Source: a virus. From it: a stretch of DNA of 23,464 nucleotides. Shown here one piece after another: positions 14,515 to 22,052 of this stretch. Position 1 is the stretch's first letter, and every line of letters starts with the position of its first letter. The translations under genes were made by a program, and so were the position numbers. The notes under the pieces were generated by a model. That model worked only from the letters and a program-made list of their open reading frames with translations. It did not search any database and was not told where the DNA came from. The DNA is taken from positions 1 to 23,464 of the IMG/VR virus record IMGVR_UViG_3300009124_000106. One strand, given 5' to 3'.

Positions 14515-14751
14515 ATGGATGACACACAAAAACAGGGTGAGGCGCATTATTTGCTGCAGCATCCCCTGCTGAACGAAATCCTTGACGGGATAGAGCGCCA
14601 GGCGATCGAAACCGCCGTTTTCGCGCGCCCGTCAGACGATGAAACACGCCGCACCACGATGGAAACCGTGCGTGTGGTCAGATCTTTGCGGGAGCAGTTG
14701 GCCGAGATCGCGGAGCCAACCAAGCCCACCCGCAAGGCGTCGATCGCATAG
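14515..14751 (+). CDS. Small conserved phage protein preceding the scaffold gene
   Basis: A 78-residue acidic helical protein starting MDDTQKQGEAHYLLQHPLLN. The pattern (L)LxHPLLNEILDGIERQAIE, then DDETRRTTMETVRVVRSLRE, is one I recognise from small proteins encoded just before scaffold and capsid genes in many podovirus-like genomes. No function is established; head assembly or packaging is suggested only by position. The ribosome-binding site AGGTG at 14500-14504 is ten bases from the ATG and lies in the palindrome described separately. The scaffold gene follows after 36 bases. Confidence 0.75.
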   Translation: MDDTQKQGEAHYLLQHPLLNEILDGIERQAIETAVFARPSDDETRRTTMETVRVVRSLREQLAEIAEPTKPTRKASIA

Positions 14752-14787
14752 GCGACGGCGTAACACTACCACCGAAAGAGGTGAGCC

Positions 14788-15792
14788 ATGGATCGCAACG
14801 ATCCTAACACAACCGTCCCGAACGCCGAGCAAGTCGGCAGCGACTTTGGACAGGACCGTTCATACGGCAGCCTGGAGGAGGCCCTGTCGGACCTCGCGGA
14901 CGTGGATATGCCCGACGTGGAACAACCTACCGACGGCCAGCCCGACCCTGTTGGCGACCAAGCGGAAGACGACCTCGGCGAAGACCTCCTAGAGGACGAC
15001 GAGGACGACGATGCAGTCGCGGAAGACGGGGACGAGGAGGCGGAGGAGGATTCTGACGCGGATCCCTGGGAAGCGGAAATAGAGTATCCTGACGGCACCC
15101 GCATGACACTGCGGGAGGCCCACGACCAGCGGATGTTCCAGGCCGACTATACCCAGAAGACCCAGGCGCTGGCCCAGGAGCGAGAGCAGATCCAAGAGAC
15201 TGCCCAGCGCTACCAGACCGGCGCGCAATCACTGCTGTCGCTATACCAGAACGCGTATGAGTTTCTGCAAGGACTGGTGCCACCGGAACCCCCACTGAGC
15301 CTCGCCCAGCAAGATCCGGCTGCATACCAGTACCATAAGGCGCTGCGGGAATCCGCCCAGCGAGAACTGGAGGGATTCCAGGCCGGCATGGGCCAAGCCC
15401 AGCAGCAGGTCCAGCAGATGTCGGCAGCCGACATGGCGGCGATGCGTCAGGGGGAAGAGAAAAAACTGATCCAGAGACTTCCTGCCCTCAAAGACCCAGG
15501 CAAATTGTCTGCGTTCCACGAGGCGAACAAGAAGTTTCTGTTGGAGTTTGGCTTCGACGCCCAGCAAATCGACGGCGTGATGGACGCCCGACTGCATGAC
15601 CTCGCCTACAAGGCGCGCATCGGCGCCCGTGCGCTTGAAAACCGCACGAACGCCAAACGGCGGCTGGCTGAGACCCCTCGAAAAGGGGACAAACCACGCC
15701 GCGCGCCGAGCCGCAGAGACCCAAACAAGACTGCGATGCGACGGCTCGCTCAGACTGGCTCGATACAGGACGCACTAAAGATCGACTTCTAG
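14788..15792 (+). CDS. Scaffolding protein
   Basis: A 334-residue protein with the classical scaffold layout. The N-terminal 95 residues are very acidic, with a dense Asp/Glu run at about residues 65-92. Next come WEAEIEYPDGTRMTLREAHD and a long Gln/Ala/Glu-rich helical stretch (about 120-215) likely to form a coiled coil. The C-terminus is basic (NAKRRLAETPRKGDKPRRAP) and ends GSIQDALKIDF, the capsid-binding tail typical of these proteins. It would fill the procapsid, guide coat assembly and leave before DNA enters. Ribosome-binding site: AGAGGTGAG before the ATG. It is directly upstream of the capsid gene, the expected order. Confidence 0.85.
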   Translation: MDRNDPNTTVPNAEQVGSDFGQDRSYGSLEEALSDLADVDMPDVEQPTDGQPDPVGDQAEDDLGEDLLEDDEDDDAVAEDGDEEAEEDSDADPWEAEIEYPDGTRMTLREAHDQRMFQADYTQKTQALAQEREQIQETAQRYQTGAQSLLSLYQNAYEFLQGLVPPEPPLSLAQQDPAAYQYHKALRESAQRELEGFQAGMGQAQQQVQQMSAADMAAMRQGEEKKLIQRLPALKDPGKLSAFHEANKKFLLEFGFDAQQIDGVMDARLHDLAYKARIGARALENRTNAKRRLAETPRKGDKPRRAPSRRDPNKTAMRRLAQTGSIQDALKIDF

Positions 15793-15831
15793 CCGATCGC
15801 TCCTGTGGGCCTGACCACCTAGGAGGCCATT

Positions 15832-16824
15832 ATGGCTGCTATTACCAACACCTTTGTCACGAGTTCTGCGGTTGGTAACCGCGAGGAACTCAGTGACGTT
15901 GTCAGCCGGATCACCCCGGAGGACACCCCGATCTATTCGATGATGCCGAAAGCAAAGGCGGATTCGATCCACCCGGAATGGGAGCGGGAAGATCTCGCTG
16001 TGCCGGCTGCCAACGCGCAGGCGGAAGGCGACGACTATTCCTCGTGGACGGCAATCACCCCGCCGACCCGCCTCGGGAACTACTGCCAGATCATGAAAAA
16101 AGACTGGATCATCAGTAACACCCAGGAGGCGGTGGACAACGCAGGCCGCGCCGAAAAGCGGAAACACCAGCGCCTTAAAAAGGGCATTGAGATCCGCAAG
16201 GACGTGGAGTTCGCGATCGTCTCCAACACCGCGACGGTGGGCAGCGGCACTCGCTATTTCGGCTCTCTCCCGACGTGGATTGAGACGAACGAGTCTCGTG
16301 GTGCGACCGGCTCCTCTGGCGGCTTCAACACGGGCGATGGCCTGACCGACGTTGAGACGACCGGCACCCAGCGGGCCTTCACGAAGGCGCTCTTCGACAC
16401 GGTTCTGCAGTCCTGCTACAACAATGGCGGCAGCAACCGCTATGCGGTGCTGTCCCCGTATGCGAAGACGGTGTTCACGACGTTCATGTCCGACAGCAAC
16501 GTCGCGTCTTTCCGTTACGCGGCGCAGGGCAATGGTCCGAACACGATTGTTGCCACGGCGGACATCTACGAGGGCGACTTTGGCAAGACGACCGTCATCC
16601 CCAACCGGGTGATGGCAACGTCCGCTGCAGTTGCTCGCCGCGTTTATATCCTTGATCGGGATCTGCTGGAGTTCAAATGGCTTCGCAACATCCAGGATCT
16701 GGATATTGCCCGCACTGGTGACGCCGAGAAGGGCGTCGTCATCGGCGAAGGCACGATGTGCGTCAAAAACGAAAAGGGCCTGGGCGTCGTTGCCGACATC
16801 TACGGCCTGACCGCATCGTCCTAA
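15832..16824 (+). CDS. Major capsid protein (SU10-like, DUF5309-type)
   Basis: A 330-residue protein with a strong ribosome-binding site (TAGGAGG). It begins MAAITNTFVTSSAVGNREEL and continues DVVSRITPEDTPIYSMMPKA, the characteristic N-terminal arm of the SU10 major capsid family. NYCQIMKKDWIISNTQEAVD with the following charged helix and KGIEIRKDVEFAIVSNTATV fit the E-loop and spine helix of an HK97 fold. The C-terminal half has YAVLSPYAKTVFTTFM and YILDRDLLEFKWLRNIQ, typical of the A-domain end in this family. Length is normal. It forms the capsid shell; the gene lies between scaffold and adaptor genes, and intergenic hairpins follow it. Confidence 0.92.
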   Translation: MAAITNTFVTSSAVGNREELSDVVSRITPEDTPIYSMMPKAKADSIHPEWEREDLAVPAANAQAEGDDYSSWTAITPPTRLGNYCQIMKKDWIISNTQEAVDNAGRAEKRKHQRLKKGIEIRKDVEFAIVSNTATVGSGTRYFGSLPTWIETNESRGATGSSGGFNTGDGLTDVETTGTQRAFTKALFDTVLQSCYNNGGSNRYAVLSPYAKTVFTTFMSDSNVASFRYAAQGNGPNTIVATADIYEGDFGKTTVIPNRVMATSAAVARRVYILDRDLLEFKWLRNIQDLDIARTGDAEKGVVIGEGTMCVKNEKGLGVVADIYGLTASS

Positions 16825-16829
16825 CCTCT

Positions 16830-16848
16830 TGCCCGGCACGTCTGGGCA
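16830..16848 (+). terminator. Hairpin just after the capsid gene (attenuator-like)
   Basis: TGCCC (16830-16834) pairs with GGGCA (16844-16848) around a nine-base loop, starting six bases after the capsid stop. No T-tract follows directly, so full termination is unlikely. A stability or attenuation element after the most highly expressed gene is plausible. Confidence 0.35.
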
Positions 16849-16854
16849 TCACCT

Positions 16855-16881
16855 GGGGGGGGGGCTTCAAGTCCCCTCCCC
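16855..16881 (+). repeat. Ten-base G tract facing a C-rich tract
   Basis: Ten consecutive G (16855-16864) are followed after eight bases by CCCCTCCCC (16873-16881). The two can pair as a GC hairpin between the capsid gene and the next gene. It also marks a slippage-prone site for copying or sequencing. Confidence 0.6.
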
Positions 16882-16910
16882 TCTCTCACCTTGACAAAGG
16901 AACGCCACAA

Positions 16911-17159
16911 ATGGCTCGCCAAACCCGAACACAGGCCGCGCCAGGCCAGGAAGAATCGACATCCGCCACGCCCTCCTCCGCCGCCCCGACAGTGCTGGCG
17001 CCGGTCCTGCTGCACCGCAACTATTGGCCCGATGAGAACACCCGCTGCGAGAAAGGCACGATCGTCGAGGTGCCAGCCACTGAGGCCCGCCGGCTGGTGG
17101 AACTGGGTGTCGCCGAGCGCGCGGATCCCTACCCGGGCGAAGAGGGCTACGGAGGCTAA
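16911..17159 (+). CDS. Small head-associated protein
   Basis: From the ATG at 16911, with AAAGGA nine bases upstream, this is 82 residues. Longer in-frame starts would run back into the capsid gene and its hairpins, so they are rejected. The N-terminal 28 residues are low-complexity (Thr, Gln, Ala, Ser). The conserved part is VLLHRNYWPDENTRCEKGT, then EVPATEARRLVELGVAERA, a pattern seen in small proteins encoded right after phage capsid genes. The function is unknown; a capsid-associated or head-to-tail component is suggested by position. It is followed after one base by the next gene. Confidence 0.75.
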   Translation: MARQTRTQAAPGQEESTSATPSSAAPTVLAPVLLHRNYWPDENTRCEKGTIVEVPATEARRLVELGVAERADPYPGEEGYGG

Positions 17160-17160
17160 T

Positions 17161-17484
17161 ATGGCCCGGATCAAAGACGGCAACTGGGAACTGATCAGCC
17201 ACGATTTCGCTCTTGGTCGCACCGTCTGGTCCTACTACGATGGGCAGCAGAATCACTATCGGATCGACTATCAGGTGGATCAGGTTTTGAAAGACAACGC
17301 CGCCGATCGGAGCGACCACGCTGGGGCGAAATGGGGCGATGGCCGGCGCGTGGCCTCAATCCCGCTGAACGTCTACTACGACCGTCTCGCCCAGGCTCAC
17401 GACCAGGGCGACGACGCCTACGTCAGCCGGTGGCTCAACGACTCGGACAACCGGGGCTTCAGAACATTTGATGGGACCGTGTGA
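17161..17484 (+). CDS. Conserved phage protein next to capsid genes
   Basis: A 107-residue protein starting at the ATG at 17161, with GGAGG six bases upstream; the longer open frame to the left overlaps another gene. It contains GNWELISHDFALGRTVWSYY, RIDYQVDQVLKDN, RVASIPLNVYYD and WLNDSDNRGFRTFDG. I recognise this strongly conserved sequence type from many phages, where it is always hypothetical and lies near the capsid and adaptor genes. It may have a virion or assembly role. It ends in an overlap with the adaptor gene (GTGATG). Confidence 0.78.
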   Translation: MARIKDGNWELISHDFALGRTVWSYYDGQQNHYRIDYQVDQVLKDNAADRSDHAGAKWGDGRRVASIPLNVYYDRLAQAHDQGDDAYVSRWLNDSDNRGFRTFDGTV

Positions 17485-18056
17485 TGGCTCTCGACGACTA
17501 TGCCGAACTGGTGCTGGAGGCCGCGCGCCGCACGGGCGTGACGGATCTCACTACCCGTGCCGACATGGTCGTCGGCATGGCGGAGAAATATCTCTCCAAA
17601 CGCCTGCGCCTCGCCGGCCAGGAAACGGAGACCACGCTGACCACCGACTCGGATGGTGAGGCGACCTTGCCCTCCGATTTCGAGGAGATCCGGTCAGTGC
17701 GGGTTTCCGATCGGATCTTTCCGCGGCTCGATCTGGATCGCGTCCTGACCGGCAGCGCTGACGGGTTCACCGTGCGGGGATCGACGCTGGTCAGCACCAA
17801 GGCCAGCGCCGACCACGTCATTGTCTATTATGCCAGCATCCCGAGCCTCGACAGCAATGACACAAATCACCTGCTGACAGCCGAGCCGGAACTGTACCTT
17901 TACGCCGTGATATTCCAGGCGTACAGCAGCGCCGGGGATCTTGAAAAGGCCGCTGTGGCCAGGGGCTATGTCGATACCATGATCGAAGAGGCGAACCTGC
18001 GGTCATATCTGATCCGGCATGGTGATCAACGCCTGCACCTGGGGGCTGCTCCATGA
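17484..18056 (+). CDS. Phage adaptor protein (SU10-type head-tail adaptor)
   Basis: From the ATG at 17484 this is 190 residues. The N-terminal helices (MALDDYAELVLEAARRTGVT; ADMVVGMAEKYLSKRLRLAG) are followed by a beta segment with ATLPSDFEEIRSVRV, a hallmark of phage adaptors, and by VIVYYASIPSLDSNDTNHLL, then EPELYLYAVIFQAYSSAGD. This order matches the family annotated as SU10 adaptor protein, whose ring attaches beneath the portal and starts the tail. The match with the SU10-like capsid supports the assignment. The stop overlaps the next start in an ATGA. Confidence 0.85.
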   Translation: MALDDYAELVLEAARRTGVTDLTTRADMVVGMAEKYLSKRLRLAGQETETTLTTDSDGEATLPSDFEEIRSVRVSDRIFPRLDLDRVLTGSADGFTVRGSTLVSTKASADHVIVYYASIPSLDSNDTNHLLTAEPELYLYAVIFQAYSSAGDLEKAAVARGYVDTMIEEANLRSYLIRHGDQRLHLGAAP

Positions 18057-18643
18057 GCGCATTGACCGTACTGACCAACGCATTTCGCCATGTCGGCCTG
18101 GAGGTCGATGCCCCGGCGGTGACGGCCACTGACTGGCAGACCGAGCAGATGCTGCGGTTTATCAACGAGGCCGGCCTGGATGTCGCGCGCAGGGCTCGCT
18201 GGCAGAAGATGATGACGACCGACACCGTCACCGGGCCGACCAGCAGCCACACCCTGCCGGCTGACTATTATGCCCTTGATTCCGTCTACCTGACCAAGGC
18301 GACATGGCAGCCGGTGCGGATCCTGACGGAGCCTCACGAGTGGGCTTTTGTGCTGATCCGAACCACAGCCCAACCCTATTGCCACGTCGAGGGCGGGAGC
18401 CTGCTATTCTCTCCGCAGGTGGACAGCGACGGCGCTGTCATGCGCTACGTCAGCAGCCAGTGGGTATCCGGCAAGGATGAGGCAACCGCGGACGGCGACA
18501 CCATACTGGTCCCCGAACGGCTGGTCGAACTGGGCGCAGCATGGCGGTGGAAACGCCAGCAGGGGCTGCCGTATGACGACATCATGGCGGAGGCCGAGGC
18601 CTCGTTGGCTGCCGACATCCGGGCTGATCGGGGGATGCAGTAA
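18053..18643 (+). CDS. Second head-tail connector / tail adaptor-like protein
   Basis: A 196-residue protein overlapping the first adaptor gene by four bases. It begins with helices (SALTVLTNAFRHVGLEVDAP; TEQMLRFINEAGLDVARRAR), then HTLPADYYALDSVYL, EGGSLLFSPQVDSDG and MRYVSSQWVSG, and ends with LVPERLVELGAAWRWKRQQG plus a C-terminal helix. The order (helical base, beta middle, WRWKR helix) is that of connector or tail tubular A-like proteins in podovirus-like genomes. It probably joins the adaptor ring to the nozzle encoded next. The stop overlaps the nozzle start (TAATG). Confidence 0.75.
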   Translation: MSALTVLTNAFRHVGLEVDAPAVTATDWQTEQMLRFINEAGLDVARRARWQKMMTTDTVTGPTSSHTLPADYYALDSVYLTKATWQPVRILTEPHEWAFVLIRTTAQPYCHVEGGSLLFSPQVDSDGAVMRYVSSQWVSGKDEATADGDTILVPERLVELGAAWRWKRQQGLPYDDIMAEAEASLAADIRADRGMQ

Positions 18644-20274
18644 TGGTGCAAGTGCTGCCCGCCAGGCTCCAGGCGAGAGATCGCCGCCCGCAACAGCCGC
18701 AGGTGCAGAGCCGATCGTATCCGCCGCCTATCCGTGGCCTTGTCACCAACGAGGCGATGATCACGCAGGGGCAGGGCATAGCCCGCCTGATCGACAATTT
18801 TCGCGTCACCCAGGAGACGATCGAACCGCGCGGTGGCAGCAACTGGCGTGTCAGCACAACCAGCAGCGCCGCCGTGAAGCAGTTGTTCGCCTACACCGCG
18901 GCTGGCTCCGAGAAGTATTTCGCAGCAGCGGCAACGACCGTGGCACCGTTCACCGACGCGACCGCCGACGAGACGGTGCTGACAGCGGACATCACCGGCC
19001 AGACATCCGGGGTCTATTCCTGGGTGAACAACACGACCAGCGGCGGCACATATCTGACGATCGTCAACGGGGACGATTCCCCGCAGATCTATAGCGGCAG
19101 CACTTGGCAGGCTATCACGGGCGTGTCGTCGCCCATCGCCATCACGGGCGTCACCACGTCCGACCTGTCCTACGTCTGGCTCTATCGGAATCGGCAGTTC
19201 TTCATCGAAGGCGGGACGCTCTCGGCGTGGTATCTCGGCACCAACTCGGTCGGCGGCGCGGCCACAGAGATCCCGCTCGCGTCGGTATTCAACCGTGGGG
19301 GCTCTTTGCTTTTCGGCGCTACGCTCTCCAGCGACAGCGGCGACGGCATGGACGACCGCTGCGTGTTTGTTACGACCGAGGGGGAGGCCGCGATCTACCA
19401 CGGCGGCGACCCGTCCTCCTCGACCGACTGGTCGCTGGATGGCGTCTACGACATCGGCAAGCCCCTGGGGGCGCATGCCCACGAGCGAGTGAGCGGGGAT
19501 CTGCTGGTGGCGACGACAACCGGCTTGATACCGCTGCGGGCGGCGATCCAGCACGACGCCTCGATGCTCGCGGGACATGCTCTGACGCGGCCTATTGAGG
19601 GTGACTGGCGACTGCAAGTTCTGAGCGGCGGCGCGGCAGTGGACTGGCGGGTGATCGTCTGGGACGAAAAAAACGAACTGATCGTCGCGCCGGTTACGGC
19701 GAATGCGCCCGCGACCTTCCTGTGGGTAATGAATTTGACAACCAACGCGTGGTATCGCTGGACCGGCTGGGAGGCGTCCGCCATCGCAGTTTTCGGTGAC
19801 GGCCTCCATTTTGGCGGCACAGACGGCAAGGTCTACGAAGGTGATGTTGGGGGGCAGGACGCAGGTTCCACATTCGTCTGCCGGCTCGCTCTCGCCTTTG
19901 ATGAACTGGACATCCCCGGATCTTACAAAACCGCACACGGCGTCCAGGCGAGATGGATGCATCAATTCCCTATCAACCCCCAGCACTCCGTCGCTGCGGA
20001 CAACGTCATAGACTTCCCCGTCCCGCCGGCTGTGGCAAGCGCGGTGACCAATAACGCCGGATCTCTCTGGGATGTCGCCCTCTGGGATGTCGCCCTCTGG
20101 GCGAGCGGCAACGACCCGCTTGATTACGTCAACTGGCGGCGCTGGACGCAGTCCGGGAAGCAGGGGCGGAACCTCGCGATCCAGGCCCAGGTGACCAGCG
20201 GGGCGTCGTATAAACTCCCGCTGCGGCTGATCGGGTTTGACCTGACCTATACCGTTGGCGCTGTGTATGCCTAG
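18643..20274 (+). CDS. Nozzle / tail tubular protein B-like (beta-propeller)
   Basis: A 543-residue protein, mostly beta-strands with repeated blade-like patterns such as LTIVNGDDSPQIYSGSTWQA, WLYRNRQFFIEG and YHGGDPSSSTDW. It starts with a short basic N-terminus followed by SYPPPIRGLVTNEAMI and ARLIDNFRVTQETIEPRGG, which I recognise as the beginning of podovirus nozzle proteins. The C-terminal part contains HFGGTDGKVYEGDVGGQD and LPLRLIGFDLTYTVG. These proteins form the ring through which DNA leaves a short tail. Near residue 475 there is a tandem duplication encoding LWDVALWDVALW (separate entry). The coding direction and start are firm. Confidence 0.85.
   Translation: MVQVLPARLQARDRRPQQPQVQSRSYPPPIRGLVTNEAMITQGQGIARLIDNFRVTQETIEPRGGSNWRVSTTSSAAVKQLFAYTAAGSEKYFAAAATTVAPFTDATADETVLTADITGQTSGVYSWVNNTTSGGTYLTIVNGDDSPQIYSGSTWQAITGVSSPIAITGVTTSDLSYVWLYRNRQFFIEGGTLSAWYLGTNSVGGAATEIPLASVFNRGGSLLFGATLSSDSGDGMDDRCVFVTTEGEAAIYHGGDPSSSTDWSLDGVYDIGKPLGAHAHERVSGDLLVATTTGLIPLRAAIQHDASMLAGHALTRPIEGDWRLQVLSGGAAVDWRVIVWDEKNELIVAPVTANAPATFLWVMNLTTNAWYRWTGWEASAIAVFGDGLHFGGTDGKVYEGDVGGQDAGSTFVCRLALAFDELDIPGSYKTAHGVQARWMHQFPINPQHSVAADNVIDFPVPPAVASAVTNNAGSLWDVALWDVALWASGNDPLDYVNWRRWTQSGKQGRNLAIQAQVTSGASYKLPLRLIGFDLTYTVGAVYA
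20065..20101 (+). repeat. 15-bp in-frame tandem duplication in the nozzle gene
   Basis: CTCTGGGATGTCGCC occurs at 20065-20079 and again identically at 20080-20094, followed by a partial third copy CTCTGGG. It encodes LWDVA twice and then LWA. Exact identity suggests a recent slippage event that kept the frame. Confidence 0.9.
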
Positions 20275-20743
20275 CGTCACCCCCACCTGGGAACGCCCGT
20301 CTGAGGTGCGGTCGTTTGTGGCGCAGGGGCTGTGGGCTGGCTGCGAACGGTTCGCGGATGAGTCCGTCGCACTGGGGTTCGTGGGCCCCGACGATCGACT
20401 GGTTGCTGGTTTTGTGTACCATAACTGGAACCCGACCGCGGGGCTGATCGAACTCAGCGGCTACAGCAGTCGGAGAGACTGGACGACCCGTGCCGTCATC
20501 CGGGAAATCTTCGCCTACCCATTTGACGTTGTCGGCGTCCGCATGGTCGTCGCGCGGCATAGCGAACATAACCGCCGGGTGATCCGGATCTGGAATGCCC
20601 TTGGGGCAACGCAGTATCGCATCCCCGACCTCCGCGGCCCCGATGAGGCCGAAATCATCTGCACCTATTCGCGCGAAGCGTGGCGCAAATACCTAGAGAA
20701 AGGCACCGCCTATGGGCAAGCCATCCGCACCAAAGCCGCCTGA
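20267..20743 (+). CDS. GNAT-like acetyltransferase-fold protein
   Basis: From the ATG at 20267, which overlaps the nozzle stop by 8 bases, this is 158 residues. Segments match the N-acetyltransferase (GNAT) type proteins of phage tail modules: DDRLVAGFVYHNWNP (strands 2-3), GLIELSGYSSRRDWTTRAVI (strand 4 and the following helix), MVVARHSEHNRRVIRIWNAL, then LGATQYRIPDLRGPDEAEII. The classical acetyl-CoA loop (R/Q-x-x-G-x-G/A) is not obvious, so activity is uncertain. Proteins like this recur between the nozzle and internal virion genes, suggesting a role linked to virion assembly or ejection. It overlaps the next gene by 32 bases. Confidence 0.75.
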   Translation: MPSVTPTWERPSEVRSFVAQGLWAGCERFADESVALGFVGPDDRLVAGFVYHNWNPTAGLIELSGYSSRRDWTTRAVIREIFAYPFDVVGVRMVVARHSEHNRRVIRIWNALGATQYRIPDLRGPDEAEIICTYSREAWRKYLEKGTAYGQAIRTKAA

Positions 20744-22049
20744 TCCGAACAAGACCGCGTCAGCGCAGACCGCCGCCAATATCGGGACGGCGATCGCGAA
20801 CCAGTATCTAGGCCAGACCAATCAGGTCACGCCCTACGGTAATCTCTCGTACAATCAGACCGGGACGTATCAGTGGACCGACCCCCTGTCGGGCAAAGAG
20901 TATGACATCCCGCAATTCACTGCCCAGACAGACTACACGCCGGCTGGCCAGCAGATCGTGGACAACACCCAGCGACTGCAAACCAACCTCAGTCAACTAG
21001 GCGCGGATCAGGTGGCGCGTCTCGGCGGGTTGCTAGACCGACCGATGGACGTGTCCACCCTGCCGGCGCGTGGTGATCTGGCAGCCGTCAGAGCCGCCAA
21101 TCTCCGGGGTGCGCCAGGCTCCCCGGATCTGTCCGGGATCCCCGGTCAGGCGGGCGACATTACCCGCACCTATGGCATTGATTGGAGCCAGGACAGGCAG
21201 CGGGTTGAGGATGCGCTGATGACGAGGCTTAACCCGCAACTCGCGCGGGATCGGTCGGCATTGGAGCAGCGGCTCGCCGACCAGGGCATCGCGATCGGGT
21301 CTGAGGCGTACACTCGCGCCATGTCGGACTTTGGCCAGCAATCCAACGACGCGCGGATCGCGGCCATCCTGGCTGGCGGGCAGGAGCAAAGCAGGCTCGC
21401 CGGCCTGGAGGCGCAGCGCGCCAACTTCCAGAACTCGGCGCAGGGGCAGGTCTTCAATCAGTTGACCGGCCTTGCCCAACTTGAGGGCGACAACGCCTAC
21501 CGAGAGGCGGGCTTTGACAATCAGACGGCGCTAGGGCAGCAGAACGCGGACGCCTTTCTGTATGACGCTCAGAACGCCCAGAGGGCAGCGGCACTGCAGG
21601 AGGAGATCGCGCTCAGGAATCAGCCGTTCAACGAACTTGGCGCGGTCCTGGGCGGATCGCAGGTGCAGTCACCGGAATTTGTCAACACGCCGATCACTCA
21701 GGCGCCGACCGTGGACTATGCTGGGCTGGTGAACCAGAACTACGCGCAGCAGCAGGCCAATTACCAGCAGAAGATGGAGAGCTGGAATAGTATGGTCGGC
21801 GGTCTTATGGGGCTTGGTGGCCAACTGGGCGGGGCCTGGATTGCGTCCGACCGCCGGCTCAAGACCGACATCCGCCGCGTAGGCACTGCCGCCAACGGAC
21901 TGCCCCTATACCTGTTCCGGTATAGATCTGGTGGGCCGATGCAGGTCGGTCTGATGGCGCAGGATGTTATCAAGGTGCGCCCCGACGCTGTGCGGGTCGG
22001 ATCGGACGGCATGATGGCTGTGAACTACGACGCAGCCCTGGAGGACTGA
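20712..22049 (+). CDS. Internal virion/tail protein with C-terminal S74-type segment
   Basis: A 445-residue protein. The N-terminus MGKPSAPKPPDPNKTASAQT is the usual beginning of phage internal or tail-tip proteins in this position. The middle (about 90-330) is long, helical and rich in Gln, Asn and Ala (RLADQGIAIGSEAYTRAMSD; QVFNQLTGLAQLEGDNAYRE). A short hydrophobic Gly-rich stretch (MVGGLMGLGGQLGGAWIA) precedes SDRRLKTDIRRVG at 379-391, the start motif of peptidase S74 chaperone domains, followed by GLPLYLFRY and VGLMAQDVIKVRPDAV. The segment is only about 67 residues and lacks the usual C-terminal helices, so self-cleavage is doubtful. It may be part of the ejection machinery. Confidence 0.75.
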   Translation: MGKPSAPKPPDPNKTASAQTAANIGTAIANQYLGQTNQVTPYGNLSYNQTGTYQWTDPLSGKEYDIPQFTAQTDYTPAGQQIVDNTQRLQTNLSQLGADQVARLGGLLDRPMDVSTLPARGDLAAVRAANLRGAPGSPDLSGIPGQAGDITRTYGIDWSQDRQRVEDALMTRLNPQLARDRSALEQRLADQGIAIGSEAYTRAMSDFGQQSNDARIAAILAGGQEQSRLAGLEAQRANFQNSAQGQVFNQLTGLAQLEGDNAYREAGFDNQTALGQQNADAFLYDAQNAQRAAALQEEIALRNQPFNELGAVLGGSQVQSPEFVNTPITQAPTVDYAGLVNQNYAQQQANYQQKMESWNSMVGGLMGLGGQLGGAWIASDRRLKTDIRRVGTAANGLPLYLFRYRSGGPMQVGLMAQDVIKVRPDAVRVGSDGMMAVNYDAALED

Positions 22050-22052
22050 ACC

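Noticed and set aside
15775-16839. 354-residue open frame on the minus strand
   Set aside because: It is antisense to the major capsid gene, which is unambiguous.
16758-16910. Upstream extension of the small gene after the capsid
   Set aside because: It would run through the capsid gene end and the G tract; the ATG at 16911 has a good ribosome-binding site.
18445-20286. 613-residue open frame on the minus strand
   Set aside because: It mirrors the nozzle gene, has a Arg/Pro/Gly-rich composition typical of antisense frames and no recognisable domain.
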